Origin: Cohnella zeiphila | GTDB taxonomy: Bacteria; Bacillota; Bacilli; Paenibacillales; Paenibacillaceae | Reading direction: 5' to 3' | Length of the DNA: 64,000 nucleotides | NCBI RefSeq assembly: GCF_014212055.1 | Contig: NZ_JACJVO010000032.1 | Span: forward strand, 62,001 to 126,000 | Shown: positions 8,522-18,099 of the stretch, piece by piece | How the letters are laid out: each line of letters starts with the position of its first letter | Numbering within the stretch: position 1 is the first letter of the stretch | Made by a program: the position numbers and the translations under genes | The notes under the pieces: model-generated | The model's database searches: none | The model's input: only the letters and a program-made list of their open reading frames with translations | What the model was told of the DNA's origin: nothing

Positions 8522-9487
8522 ATGGAAGCGCAGACGAAGAAGGGTCTCGCTCTTCCCTATGACGCGGATATCGGCGCGACTCCAAGCACCCTGCGGAAAA
8601 GAATCCGCAAAAACCTCGACTTGTATCTCTGCCTGACGCCGGGGCTCGTCTACTTCTTTATTTTCTGCTACATTCCGATGTTCGGGCTGCTGATCGCCTT
8701 CAAGGACTACAACATCTTTCAAGGCGTGCTCAAAAGCCCCTGGAACCACTTCGCTTATTTCAAGGAAATGGTTCATCTTCCCGACCTCTACAAAATTATA
8801 CGAAACACGCTCATGCTGAACGTGCTCGGCCTGATCTTCGGATTTCCGGCGCCGATCGTTCTGGCCATTCTGCTGAACGAAGTGCGCAGCAAGTATTTCA
8901 AGCGGGTGACCCAATCGCTGCTGTACCTGCCGCACTTCATGTCCTGGGTGCTCATGGGCGGCATGATCTACGCGCTGCTCTCGCCGAAGTACGGCATCGT
9001 CAACCAACTTCTGCAAGCGATCGGGCTTCAGCCGATCTATTTCATGGGCGAGAACGCCTGGTGGGTTACCGTCTTTATCGGCTCCGGCATCTGGGCCGGC
9101 GCCGGCTGGGGAACGATCATCTACTTGGCGGCGATGACGACGCTCGATCCCCATTTGTACGAGTCGGCGTCGATCGACGGGGCCGGCCGCTGGAAGAAAA
9201 TCATTCATATCACTCTTCCGGGAATCATGCCCACGGTCGTCGTACTTCTCATCCTGAACGTCGGCCACATGGTGTCGATCGGCTTCGAGCAGCCTTACGC
9301 GCTGATGAATCCGCTCGTCATGGACGTGGCGGACGTGCTCAGCACCTACATCTACGATCTCGGCATCCGGCAGGGCGGCTTCGGGCTGACGACGGCGATC
9401 GGCCTGCTTCAGTCGGCGGTCAATCTGGCGCTGGTCGTCGGGGCCAACTATGCGGCGAACCGGATGGGGCGCGAAGGGATCTGGTAA
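8522..9487 (+). CDS. Sugar ABC transporter permease (LplB type)
   Basis: 321 residues, an inner-membrane permease of the binding-protein-dependent family with about six membrane segments. The EAA-type cytoplasmic loop is YESASIDGAGRWKKIIHI followed by TLPGIMPT. The N-terminal LDLYLCLTPGLVYFFIFCYI and FKDYNIFQG segments are typical of LplB/YtcP partner permeases for complex oligosaccharides. It is followed by a second permease and a lipoprotein binding protein. No ATPase is encoded here; such systems normally share an MsmX-type ATPase encoded elsewhere. ATG 8522 follows AAAGGGGGGAG. Confidence 0.92.
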   Translation: MEAQTKKGLALPYDADIGATPSTLRKRIRKNLDLYLCLTPGLVYFFIFCYIPMFGLLIAFKDYNIFQGVLKSPWNHFAYFKEMVHLPDLYKIIRNTLMLNVLGLIFGFPAPIVLAILLNEVRSKYFKRVTQSLLYLPHFMSWVLMGGMIYALLSPKYGIVNQLLQAIGLQPIYFMGENAWWVTVFIGSGIWAGAGWGTIIYLAAMTTLDPHLYESASIDGAGRWKKIIHITLPGIMPTVVVLLILNVGHMVSIGFEQPYALMNPLVMDVADVLSTYIYDLGIRQGGFGLTTAIGLLQSAVNLALVVGANYAANRMGREGIW

Positions 9488-9533
9488 CGAAGCCGAGCGG
9501 ATTCCCGATCGGCAGCGAAGGAGGGAGGAGCCT

Positions 9534-10463
9534 ATGTCCGAGCGTACGGACGCGGCGGCCGTCGGGCCGCGATACCGCAGCAGGCGGCGACGATATTCCG
9601 GGTGGGACGCAGGCTTTCACATTTTCAACTATCTGATCATCGGCCTCATCGCGTTCCTCTGCATTTTTCCGTTCGTCAACACGATCGCCAACGCGTTCAG
9701 CAGCAGCCACGCCATCCAATCCGGCAAGGTTACGCTCTGGCCGGTCGACTTCCAGCTCGACGCCATGAAGTCGGTCTTCTGGGACGACAACGTCATCCGC
9801 AGCATGTTCGTCACCATTTACGTGACGGTCGTCGGCACGGCGATCAACATGGCGTTGACGATCCTGACGGCGTATCCGCTCTCGAGGAGGGACCTGGCGG
9901 GACGCAAATATTTCATGAACTACATGATCTTCACGATGATGTTCGGCGGCGGCCTCATTCCGAGCTATCTGCTGAACAAGGAGCTGGGCCTGCTCAACAC
10001 GCTGTGGGCGATCATGATTCCCGGCGCGATCAGCGCCTTCAACGTCATCATCATGAAATCGTTCTTCCAGAACATGCCCGAGGAGCTGCGCGACGCGGCG
10101 CTGATGGACGGCTGCGGCAATATCCGTTATTTGGCGCGCATCGTGCTCCCTCTGTCCGGCGCCGTAATGGCGACGATCGGCCTGTTCTATGCGGTGGGGC
10201 ACTGGAACAGCTACATGGGGGCGGTGATCATGATCGACGACCCCGACTTGTACACGCTCCAGGTTCGGCTGCGCAACATCCTGCTGCTCTCGCAGATGGA
10301 CACTTCGCTGGAGGTGATGCAGCAGCAGGGCAAGCTGCAGGTGATCGAGGAGTCGCTTAAGGCGGCTACGGCCGTTTTCGCGACGGCGCCGATTCTGGTC
10401 GTCTATCCGTTCCTGCAGAAATATTTCGTCAAGGGCTCGTTCCTCGGCTCCGTCAAAGGGTGA
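9534..10463 (+). CDS. Sugar ABC transporter permease (YtcP type)
   Basis: 309 residues; second permease of the importer. Seen: N-terminal helix FLCIFPFVNTIANAFSSSHA, the ALIPS-like segment GGGLIPSYLL, and the EAA-type loop RDAALMDGCGNIRYLARIVL ending in PLSG. It ends KYFVKGSFLGSVKG, the conserved C-terminus of this family. ATG 9534 is chosen because GGAGGGAGGAG at 9519-9529 directly precedes it; the frame is open further upstream, but into the preceding gene. The gap to the first permease is 46 bases. Confidence 0.92.
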   Translation: MSERTDAAAVGPRYRSRRRRYSGWDAGFHIFNYLIIGLIAFLCIFPFVNTIANAFSSSHAIQSGKVTLWPVDFQLDAMKSVFWDDNVIRSMFVTIYVTVVGTAINMALTILTAYPLSRRDLAGRKYFMNYMIFTMMFGGGLIPSYLLNKELGLLNTLWAIMIPGAISAFNVIIMKSFFQNMPEELRDAALMDGCGNIRYLARIVLPLSGAVMATIGLFYAVGHWNSYMGAVIMIDDPDLYTLQVRLRNILLLSQMDTSLEVMQQQGKLQVIEESLKAATAVFATAPILVVYPFLQKYFVKGSFLGSVKG

Positions 10464-10521
10464 CGGCCTGCGGGACATGCGGGAAACGAGAGAACATGAA
10501 TGATTGGGGGAGGAATTCACG

Positions 10522-12204
10522 GTGCTCAAACGGAAAACCGGTATCGCATTCAGATTTGCCCTCATCCTTGCCTTCGTGCTGCTTGCGGCAGGCTGCTCAA
10601 GCTCCAAGAACGACAATGTCGACAGCCAGGGAAGCGGCGGTTCCGCGCCTGCGGGCGGCAGCTCGCAGGCGGCGGGCACGCCGGCAGCGGGCACGCCGGC
10701 CAAATTGACGAAGCTGCGCGTCATGATCTACGACCGCGGCAATGCGCCGGAAGGCATGAAGCTGACGGAGGCGCCGCTGATGCAGTGGGCGAAGGAACAG
10801 GTGAAGCCCCTCGGCATCGACCTGGAGTACGTGGCCGTTCCCCGCGCCGAAGCGGAGGATAAGCTGAACGTATGGCTCGCTTCCGGAGAAGCGCCGGACA
10901 TCATTTTCACCTACGACACGAATACGCTGTTCAAATATGCGGAGCAGGGCGGCATCTGGCAGTTGGACGATTTTCTGTCCCAATACGGACCGCAGATTCA
11001 GAAGAACAACCAGAAAGCGCTGGACGAAGCGGGCACGTACGAAGGCAAGCGGTTCGCCATTCCGGCGCTGCGCGCCAATCCGCATGTCGGACCGGCGATG
11101 AAGATCCGCCAGGACTGGCTCGACAAGCTCGGCATGAAGGCGCCGACGACGACAGACGAGCTGTATGACGTCTTGAAGGCGTTCAAGGAGAAGGACCCCG
11201 GAGGCGTCGGCAAAGACAAGGTGGTCCCTTATGCGTTCCCGGCGATCGGCAAAGCGTTCCTGTACTCGCTCTCCGGCGCGTTCGGCCTCAACCCGCAGCT
11301 GATGGGCAACGGCACCGACATGTTCGGCGGCCTCTGGCAGGACGGCAAATTCACCTCCAACATCGCGACGCCGAACGCGCTGGAGATGTTCAAGTTCCTG
11401 AACAAGCTGTACAAGGAAGGGCTCATTCCGAAGGAATTCGGCACCGACGTCAACAAGCAGCAGTTCAACCAATACGTGGCGCAAGGCGTAGCCGGCTTCC
11501 TGGAGGACAACGACAACGGCTGGGTTCTGACCGACTCCACGCGGCAGGCGGTTCCGGATGCCCGATGGATGCCGATCGATCCCCTTAAGACGGCCGACGG
11601 CAATCAATACGCCGGAGGGGCGCCGGACTTCGGCATGCTGATCATGATTCCGAAGGCCAGCAAGGAGGAGCAGGCGACCGCCGCCGTCAAATACTTGAAC
11701 TGGATGGCCGATCCGGCCAACATCCTGACGCTGCAATCCGGCATCGAGGGCGTTCACTACAAGGTCAATGCCGACGGGACGCGCCAGGTGATCGATCCGG
11801 AGAAGAACAAGAAGGAGATCGACTGGTATACCGCTTCGGGAGACCTTGAGATCATTCAGCAGGGCCAGCCGCTGGACTCGCCGGAGAAGTTGAAGGTCGC
11901 CGCCGAGAACGCGAAGCTGTTCGACGCGGATTACTACGTCGCCGTTACGACCAAATACGATTCCATCTTCGCCCAATATACGCCGGATCCGCCGACCGTC
12001 GTCCTGACCGATCCGCGTCCGTTCGCGCAAAAAAATCAGGAGACGATCAAGAAATTCATCAACGAGTCGATCACGAAGATTATCGTGACCGACGATCCCG
12101 AGAAGGAGTATAACGCGATGATCGAGGGCTGGAAAAAGCTCGGCGGCGAGAAGTACGACCAGGAACTGACGGACGCCTACAACAAAATCGGCTATCAGCC
12201 GTAG
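10522..12204 (+). CDS. Lipoprotein extracellular solute-binding protein (LplA/YtcQ type)
   Basis: 560 residues. A lipoprotein signal (LILAFVLLAAGC, lipidated Cys25) is followed by a Ser/Gly/Ala linker and a family 1 solute-binding fold with features such as APDIIFTYDTN, TTTDELYDVLKAFKEKDP and DARWMPIDPLKTADGNQ. It captures the oligosaccharide outside the membrane for the two permeases. GTG 10522 is preferred to an in-frame TTG at 10504, because GGGGAGGA lies 7-8 bases before the GTG and overlaps the TTG. The length, about 560, is standard for this Paenibacillus family. Confidence 0.92.
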   Translation: MLKRKTGIAFRFALILAFVLLAAGCSSSKNDNVDSQGSGGSAPAGGSSQAAGTPAAGTPAKLTKLRVMIYDRGNAPEGMKLTEAPLMQWAKEQVKPLGIDLEYVAVPRAEAEDKLNVWLASGEAPDIIFTYDTNTLFKYAEQGGIWQLDDFLSQYGPQIQKNNQKALDEAGTYEGKRFAIPALRANPHVGPAMKIRQDWLDKLGMKAPTTTDELYDVLKAFKEKDPGGVGKDKVVPYAFPAIGKAFLYSLSGAFGLNPQLMGNGTDMFGGLWQDGKFTSNIATPNALEMFKFLNKLYKEGLIPKEFGTDVNKQQFNQYVAQGVAGFLEDNDNGWVLTDSTRQAVPDARWMPIDPLKTADGNQYAGGAPDFGMLIMIPKASKEEQATAAVKYLNWMADPANILTLQSGIEGVHYKVNADGTRQVIDPEKNKKEIDWYTASGDLEIIQQGQPLDSPEKLKVAAENAKLFDADYYVAVTTKYDSIFAQYTPDPPTVVLTDPRPFAQKNQETIKKFINESITKIIVTDDPEKEYNAMIEGWKKLGGEKYDQELTDAYNKIGYQP

Positions 12205-12238
12205 GAGCCCGGAGCTTCCGGGAGGGGAGGAACTCTCG

Positions 12239-12361
12239 ATGCTTCGTCCTTTCATGGAAATCGACAATTGGGACGCCGTCGGCCGGTCGGTCGAGGAGTC
12301 GGCCAAGCGACTGCAGCCTATCGCCTACCAGGAGGGCGGAGATTCCCGCGGAGGGGATTAA
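12239..12361 (+). CDS. 40-residue open reading frame after the binding protein
   Basis: ATG 12239 is preceded by GGGAGGGGAGG, as strong as the site of any neighbour, and reads MLRPFMEIDNWDAVGRSVEE and on to GGDSRGGD. I recognise no family. The strong ribosome site and operon position argue for translation. The first half looks like the start of a larger enzyme, so it may be the remnant of a truncated third importer-locus gene. A terminator follows about 60 bases later. Confidence 0.4.
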   Translation: MLRPFMEIDNWDAVGRSVEESAKRLQPIAYQEGGDSRGGD

Positions 12362-12423
12362 CGCTCGGCACGCCACGGGCATCTGCCGATTTTCGAGGGA
12401 TCCCTGCTAGATTATACGAACGG

Positions 12424-12457
12424 GACTCAGGCACTGGAGCGTGCTGGGGTCTTTTTT
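12424..12457 (+). terminator. Intrinsic terminator of the importer operon
   Basis: GACTCAGGCAC (12424-12434) pairs with GTGCTGGGGTC (12441-12451), with two G-T wobbles and one mismatch, a six-base loop and six Ts after the stem. It ends the lyase/importer transcription unit. Confidence 0.75.
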
Positions 12458-12486
12458 CGTTTGTCGGCGATTCGTCACCCAGCTCT

Positions 12487-12515
12487 TTGTCGAATTCTGG
12501 TACAATATGTATGAT
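12487..12515 (+). promoter_or_regulatory. Candidate sigma-A promoter for the MalT-like regulators
   Basis: TTGTCG (12487-12492), a 17-base spacer and TATGAT (12510-12515). It lies just after the terminator and about 300 bases before the first LuxR-type gene. The long leader holds the 10-mer TAACGAATTC at 12590-12599 and its inverted copy at 12763-12772, plus a near match at 12640-12649; these could be binding sites. Nothing else was recognised in 12362-12815. Confidence 0.45.
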
Positions 12516-12815
12516 AAGTGACAGGGAAAATAGCGCTTTTCCAAGCATAGGCGCCTGACAGCGGCCGCCGAGGAGCGAGCGCAAAACGTTAACGAATTCC
12601 AGCGGCGCTATTCCGGCCAAACCAAGGATCGGCCAAACGTAACGAATCTGAGAAACCTTATGGGGGCAGATGGGGGCCGTTTATCAGATCCAACAGGCAA
12701 ATAAGCCTCTTTCGATTCATTAGAACGCAAACCTCCCTCTTTTTCATCCAATAAGAACGTGTGAATTCGTTAGCGACCGGCGTTATTCATAGAAAAGCGA
12801 GAGGAGTCGTTTCCG

Positions 12816-15347
12816 ATGTTGAGGGACAAGCTGCGCATACCGGAGCTGCCGGAGAACAGGGTCACGCGATGGCGGCTGATCGAGCGGATCGAGCAAGGAA
12901 CGTCAGGGGCCGTCACGTATTTGTGCGCGCCTGCGGGCTATGGCAAGACGGCGCTGCTCGCGGACTGGGCCCGGCGCGTCCGGACGAAGCTGGCGTGGCT
13001 GACCCTCGGTCCCGAGGATAACGATCCCCTGCCCTTCTGGCAAGCGGTCCTCCGTGCCATCGATGAGGCTGTTCCGGGGTTTGCGCGGCGGGCCGGAGGC
13101 ATCGTCATGGGGCTGAGCTCCGACGAGGCTGCGGCTCTGCTCGTTCACGAGCTGGAGCGGCTGGACGACGGGCCGCTGGCGCTGGTGCTGGACGACTTCC
13201 ACCACATTCGGGATGAGCGGCTTCTCGCTTCTTTCGCCTATTTAATCGAATATTTGCCGGCTTCCGTTCATCTCGTGGCCGCGGGGCGCGGCGAGCCCGC
13301 TTTCCCGACGTCGCGGCTGATCAGCCGTCAGCGGATGACGCTCCTGGGTCCGGCGGATTTGCGCTTCACGCGGCAGGAGGGCTGCGAATTTTACAACGAC
13401 GCCATGCGTTTGGGGCTGTCGGAGGAGGAAGCCGGCGAGCGGGTTCGGCGGACGGAAGGCTGGATCGCGGCCATGCGGCTGACGCTGCCGGCGGATGCCG
13501 GGCGGGCGGAATTTGCGGACCTGTCGCCGCGGCTGGAGCAGTACCTGCTGGAGGAAGCGTTCCTATCGCTAAGCGAGCCGATGCGCCGTTTTCTGACGGA
13601 CTGCTCCGTGCTGGAGCGGCTGGACGGCTCCTTGTGCCGGGCCGTTGCCGGGGACGAACGAAGCCGGGAACGGCTGGAGGAGCTGAGCCGCCGGCAGCTG
13701 TTCACGTTTCCGCTGGACGAGCGGCAGGGCGGGTATCGGCTCCATCGGCTGTTCGCCGAATTTTTGAAGCGCCTTCTGCAGCGCGACGATCCCGAGCGCA
13801 TCCCGCAGCTGCTGGAGACGGCGGCCCGGTGGTGCGAGCGGGAAGGACTGGAGCGGGAAGCGCTGGAATATTACGTGGCCAGCGGGCACTACGAACGGGG
13901 GATCGGACTGCTGGAAGCGATGACGGCGAAGCGGGTTCGCGTCAGCCCGGTTTGGCTCGGTTCGCTGCTGCTGCGCATTCCCGAGCGGCTCCTGATGAAG
14001 CGCCCGATCCTTTATTTTTCCTGCGTGCACATGCACATGGTAGATGCCCGTTACGAGCAGGCGGAACGGATGATGGCAAGCGCGGAGCGGCAATACGGGG
14101 AGCTTGAGAAGGACTGGACGGAGGAGGACAAGCGCGACTTCCGGGGAGCCCTCTATTATTTCAAAATGATCCATACCTCCATCGAGCTGGGCGACATGGG
14201 CGAGGCGATGCGGTATATGCAGCTGTCCGCCCGGTATTGGCCGAGCGGCATCCCGCTCATCTTCGCGCAGTCCGGAACCCCCGGGCTGCCGTCGATCGTC
14301 CGGAAATATATCCGGCCCAACAAATTCGTCGAAAGGACGACGAACCTTGCCATTCTGAAATACATCTCCCAGACGCTCGGCGAAGTGGGCTGTTCGATGC
14401 GGACGTGTCTGGCCGAGGCGCTGTACGGCTACAACGAACTGGACGAGGCGTGGAAAACGGCGGAGAACGCCCTGAATACGGCGGTGCGCAGCGATCCCGT
14501 CGCCATCCCGGAGATTCTGCTGGCCGCCCGGCTCGTGCTGAGCGGCGTTCAGCGGGCCAAGGGCCGGCACCGGGAAGCGGAGGAGACGCTGAGGGAGACG
14601 CGCAAGGAACTGGCCCGGCTTGAGGTGGCGGCAGGGCTGCTTCACTGCGACGCGGAGCTGGCGCTGATGGCGCTGGAGCAAGGCGATCGCGAGCCGGCGG
14701 AGGTCTGGCTGAAGCGGTACCGGCTGCACGGCGACCAGCCTTTTACGGCAAAGCAGCTGTACTCTTATCATTACCTGGCCCGAATCTACGCGGGGCTTGG
14801 ACGGCAGGAGGAGGCGCTCCGGCTGCTCGGGCGGCTGACGGAGATCGCGGACGAGGCGAACCTGCTCTACCTCTCGCTCGAGATCGCCGTGACCGAGCTG
14901 CTGCTTCTGCACCGGACCGGGAGAACGGAGGAAGCGCTCGACCGGCTTCGGAAGGCGCTGCTCGTCTCCGAGCCGCGGTCCTACGTCCGTCTCTTCCTCG
15001 ACGGCGGCGAACCGATGGCGGACCTGCTGGCGCTGTCGATTCGCGCGTGGGACCGGCCGGCGATCGGCGATTCCCCCGCCTTGGGCTACATGCGCGGCCT
15101 GCTGGCCGGCTTCGGGCGCAGCGTGGCGGCGGAGGAGGGCACGGTCTCGGATCTGGTGCTGATTCTGACGCGCAAGGAGCTCGAGATTCTTCGGATGATC
15201 GCCGGGCGCAAAAGCAACAAGGAAATGGCCGCCGAGCTCGGCATCGGCTACGGAACGGTGCGGACGCATCTGCACCAAATCTACGCCAAGCTCGGGATCG
15301 GAAGCAGGAGCGAGGCGATCCGGATCGGCGAGCAGTTGGAGGCATAA
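12816..15347 (+). CDS. MalT-like LuxR-family transcriptional regulator
   Basis: 843 residues, the large STAND-ATPase LuxR type. Walker A is APAGYGKTALL (Lys44), Walker B-like LALVLDDFHHI is near 124-133, a long helical TPR-like sensor region covers the middle, and a C-terminal LuxR HTH (LTRKELEILRMIAGRKSNKE, then IGYGTVRTHLHQIYAKLGI) is near 783-835. By analogy with MalT, ATP and an inducer promote oligomerisation and DNA binding; the inducer is unknown. ATG 12816 follows GAGAGGAG. It is the first of two tandem paralogues, 29 bases from the next. Confidence 0.9.
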   Translation: MLRDKLRIPELPENRVTRWRLIERIEQGTSGAVTYLCAPAGYGKTALLADWARRVRTKLAWLTLGPEDNDPLPFWQAVLRAIDEAVPGFARRAGGIVMGLSSDEAAALLVHELERLDDGPLALVLDDFHHIRDERLLASFAYLIEYLPASVHLVAAGRGEPAFPTSRLISRQRMTLLGPADLRFTRQEGCEFYNDAMRLGLSEEEAGERVRRTEGWIAAMRLTLPADAGRAEFADLSPRLEQYLLEEAFLSLSEPMRRFLTDCSVLERLDGSLCRAVAGDERSRERLEELSRRQLFTFPLDERQGGYRLHRLFAEFLKRLLQRDDPERIPQLLETAARWCEREGLEREALEYYVASGHYERGIGLLEAMTAKRVRVSPVWLGSLLLRIPERLLMKRPILYFSCVHMHMVDARYEQAERMMASAERQYGELEKDWTEEDKRDFRGALYYFKMIHTSIELGDMGEAMRYMQLSARYWPSGIPLIFAQSGTPGLPSIVRKYIRPNKFVERTTNLAILKYISQTLGEVGCSMRTCLAEALYGYNELDEAWKTAENALNTAVRSDPVAIPEILLAARLVLSGVQRAKGRHREAEETLRETRKELARLEVAAGLLHCDAELALMALEQGDREPAEVWLKRYRLHGDQPFTAKQLYSYHYLARIYAGLGRQEEALRLLGRLTEIADEANLLYLSLEIAVTELLLLHRTGRTEEALDRLRKALLVSEPRSYVRLFLDGGEPMADLLALSIRAWDRPAIGDSPALGYMRGLLAGFGRSVAAEEGTVSDLVLILTRKELEILRMIAGRKSNKEMAAELGIGYGTVRTHLHQIYAKLGIGSRSEAIRIGEQLEA

Positions 15348-15376
15348 AGCCACCATCGCTTCGGGGAGGGCGCGCG

Positions 15377-17983
15377 ATGAACTCCAATGGAGAAAGGGAC
15401 GGTCGTTCGGCGAGCCGTTCGCCGATTCCGGCCGTCAAACTGACGATTCCCGCCGCCGTGCCAAGCACGTTGATTCGGCAGCGGCTGATCCACCGCATTC
15501 ATCAGAATTTGAAGGAGGAGCAGACGCGGGCGCTGCTCCTCTTCGCGCCGGCCGGCTTCGGCAAAACCACGCTGCTGCAGCACTGGGCGGAATGGGCCGG
15601 AACGGACCCCGCATGGGTTACGTTGGATCCGGGCGACAACGATCCGGCGCGATTCTGGCATCATGCGATCCGGGCGATCGGCCGGGTTCGTCCGGGCTTC
15701 GGAGAGCGGGCGGACGAGGCCGCGGTGCGTATGGGGCCGGACCGCTCCGAGACGGCTTTGAATCGGCTGCTGGACGAGCTGCGGCAATGGCGGGAAGAGC
15801 TTGTGCTGGTGCTGGACGATTTCCACGCGATCCGCCATGAAGCGCTGCTGTCTTCCCTTTCCTATTGGATCGGGAACCTGCCCGCGAATGTCCGGCTGAT
15901 CGTGGCGGGCCGCTCCGAGCCTGCCCTGTTCTCGGCCGAATGGGCCGCCGCGCCGCGCATAGGGGCGGACGATCTGCGCTTCAGCCTGCAGGAAGGAATC
16001 GCGTTCTACTCGGACTGCATGGAGCTGGAGCTGTCGAAGGACGAGGCGGGCGACTGGGCAGCCCAGGCCGAAGGCTGGATCGCGGGCATGAAGCTGGCCG
16101 CCTTGTCGCAGCGCGGCGCGGCGCCGTCCGAGCAGCTTCTGCCGAGCTTCGCGAGCGCATCCCGGCTGATCGATCAGTATTTGCTGGAGGAAGTTTGGCT
16201 GCACCAGAGCGAGGACATTCGCCGTTTTCTGTTGGAATGCTCGGTGTTGCGGACGTTCTGCCCTCCTCTGTGCGAGGCCGTCGCCGGAAGCGATCGGAGC
16301 CGGGAGCTGCTGGGAGAATTGGAGCGGGCGCAGCTGTTCGTCGTTCCATTGGAATATCGCAAAGGCTGGTTTCGCTTCCACCGTCTGTTCGCGGAGTTTC
16401 TTCGCCGCCTTCTGCAGCGGACCGAACCGGACCGGACGCCGCAGCTTCTGGAGCGGGCGGGGCGGTGGCGCGAGAGCGCGGAGCTTCCGGAGGAGGCCCT
16501 GGATGACTATTTGAGCGGCGGGCATTACGAGAAAGCGATCGAGCTTCTGACCCGGATGCCCGCGATAAAGCCGGGTGTCGGTACGGTATGGGGGAGCGAG
16601 GCGTTCGCGCGGATTCCGGGACCCATTTTGAGCAGGCATCCTTATCTTTATTTCTCGTATGTGTATTCGGTGCTGGTCGGCGAAGCCGACTACGATCGGG
16701 CGGAGAAGATGCTGCGCGATGCGCGAAGCCGGTACGAGGACCATCAGGCGGCCTGGACGGAGGAGGAACGGAACGAGTTTTGGGGCGGCTATTATTTTCT
16801 GAAAATGTACGTTGCCCTTAACGTTCTGCACGATCCCGGGCAGGTTGAATTGAACTTGCGTCTGTCCCGGCAATACGCCCCCGCAGGCATCCGGCTGATC
16901 CCGGCAAAGCCAAGGTTTGCCGGATTGCCGTCGGTCATCCGCGAGCGGCGCCCGGGTTCGAGTATTGCCGACGGCAGGCAGCGGGTCGTTTTTCTCCGGA
17001 GCGTCCTTGCCCCTTTGGAAGAAGCGGGCGCGGCCGCGGTGCCTTTGGCTTGCTTGGCTGAGCTTCAATACGAGTTCAACCAGCTGGACGAAGCGGAGTC
17101 GTACGCGGCCAAAGCGCTGGCGTCGGGGGACCCGGCGCATCCCGACCGCATGGCCGTGCTGCTGCCCGCCCGCCTGGTGCAGTTCCGCATTCAAAAACTC
17201 CGCGGCGAACGAGTCCGGGCGACGGAGACGCTGCAGGAGGCGAGGCGGGAGCTTGCGGAGCACGGCATGACGGATTCGCTGGTCTATTGCGACGCGGAAC
17301 TGGCCTTGATGGCGCTGGAGGAAGGGCATGCGGGTCCGGCGCTGGCCTGGCGCGGACAGTATTCGCTGCGTCCCGGGGACGCGGTCGGCGACCGGCAGCT
17401 GTACGGGTACCAGTGCCTGGCCCGCTTGGCGGCGGCACAAGGAAGGGATGACGAGGCGCTGCGTTTGGCGGAGAAGCTGCTGGAGCTGGCGATTCGGACG
17501 GACCGGTTCCAGGTCGAGATCGAATTGGCCGTGCTGAAGCTGGTCCTGCTTCGCCGGACGGGACGTACGGACGAGGCGCTGCCGCTGCTTCGGTCGGTTC
17601 TGCACGCTTCGGAGCTTCGCGGCTACAGGCGCACCCTGCTGGACGCCGGTCAGCCGCTGGCCGAACTGCTGACGCTGCTGGCCGAATCGTGGGAGGGGCT
17701 GCAGGAGGGAGACGGGCCCTCGCCCGGTTACGTGCGGGAGCTGCTGCTCGGCTTTGGCTGGAATTGGACGGGCGGCAGCTTTGCCGGTCCGGCGCCCGGC
17801 CTGACCAGGAAGGAGCGCGAGGTGCTGAGGCTCATCGTGGGCAGGCGCACGAACAAGGAGATCGCGGACGAGCTCGGCATCGGCATCGGAACGGTGAAGT
17901 CGCATATCAAAAGGATCTACAGCAAGCTGGAAGCCGGAAGCCGAGCCGAGGCGATCTGGAAGGGAGCGCTGATGGAGCTGTAA
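15377..17983 (+). CDS. Second MalT-like LuxR-family regulator
   Basis: 868 residues, collinear with the preceding gene: Walker A APAGFGKTTLL (Lys63), LVLVLDDFHAIRHE, helical repeats, and a C-terminal LuxR HTH (LTRKEREVLRLIVGRRTNKE, then IGIGTVKSHIKRIYSKLEA). The gap to the first regulator is 29 bases and contains GGGGAGGG before ATG 15377. Many short identical blocks in both (for example LDDFH, HRLFAEFL, RLLQR and CDAELALMALE) indicate a tandem duplication that has diverged. The regulated genes are unknown. Confidence 0.9.
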   Translation: MNSNGERDGRSASRSPIPAVKLTIPAAVPSTLIRQRLIHRIHQNLKEEQTRALLLFAPAGFGKTTLLQHWAEWAGTDPAWVTLDPGDNDPARFWHHAIRAIGRVRPGFGERADEAAVRMGPDRSETALNRLLDELRQWREELVLVLDDFHAIRHEALLSSLSYWIGNLPANVRLIVAGRSEPALFSAEWAAAPRIGADDLRFSLQEGIAFYSDCMELELSKDEAGDWAAQAEGWIAGMKLAALSQRGAAPSEQLLPSFASASRLIDQYLLEEVWLHQSEDIRRFLLECSVLRTFCPPLCEAVAGSDRSRELLGELERAQLFVVPLEYRKGWFRFHRLFAEFLRRLLQRTEPDRTPQLLERAGRWRESAELPEEALDDYLSGGHYEKAIELLTRMPAIKPGVGTVWGSEAFARIPGPILSRHPYLYFSYVYSVLVGEADYDRAEKMLRDARSRYEDHQAAWTEEERNEFWGGYYFLKMYVALNVLHDPGQVELNLRLSRQYAPAGIRLIPAKPRFAGLPSVIRERRPGSSIADGRQRVVFLRSVLAPLEEAGAAAVPLACLAELQYEFNQLDEAESYAAKALASGDPAHPDRMAVLLPARLVQFRIQKLRGERVRATETLQEARRELAEHGMTDSLVYCDAELALMALEEGHAGPALAWRGQYSLRPGDAVGDRQLYGYQCLARLAAAQGRDDEALRLAEKLLELAIRTDRFQVEIELAVLKLVLLRRTGRTDEALPLLRSVLHASELRGYRRTLLDAGQPLAELLTLLAESWEGLQEGDGPSPGYVRELLLGFGWNWTGGSFAGPAPGLTRKEREVLRLIVGRRTNKEIADELGIGIGTVKSHIKRIYSKLEAGSRAEAIWKGALMEL

Positions 17984-18053
17984 GGCGCCGTACGGCTGCC
18001 CGCTTGAGCGGAATTGCGAAGGAACGAGCATATCGGTTCGCCCTCTTTTCCGC

Positions 18054-18066
18054 GCATTTGGTATAG
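18054..18066 (+). promoter_or_regulatory. Extended -10 promoter candidate before the kinase
   Basis: TTGGTATAGT ends at 18066; TATAGT (18061-18066) with TG one base upstream forms an extended -10. No convincing -35 is present. It lies 34 bases before the kinase start. Confidence 0.4.
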
Positions 18067-18099
18067 TGGAACATATAGAGACGATGCCGGGAGGATTGC

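Noticed and set aside
13569..18031. Two very long minus-strand frames under the MalT-like regulators
   Set aside because: They mirror the coding frames of the LuxR-type genes, are rich in Arg, Gln and Pro, and carry no recognisable motif.
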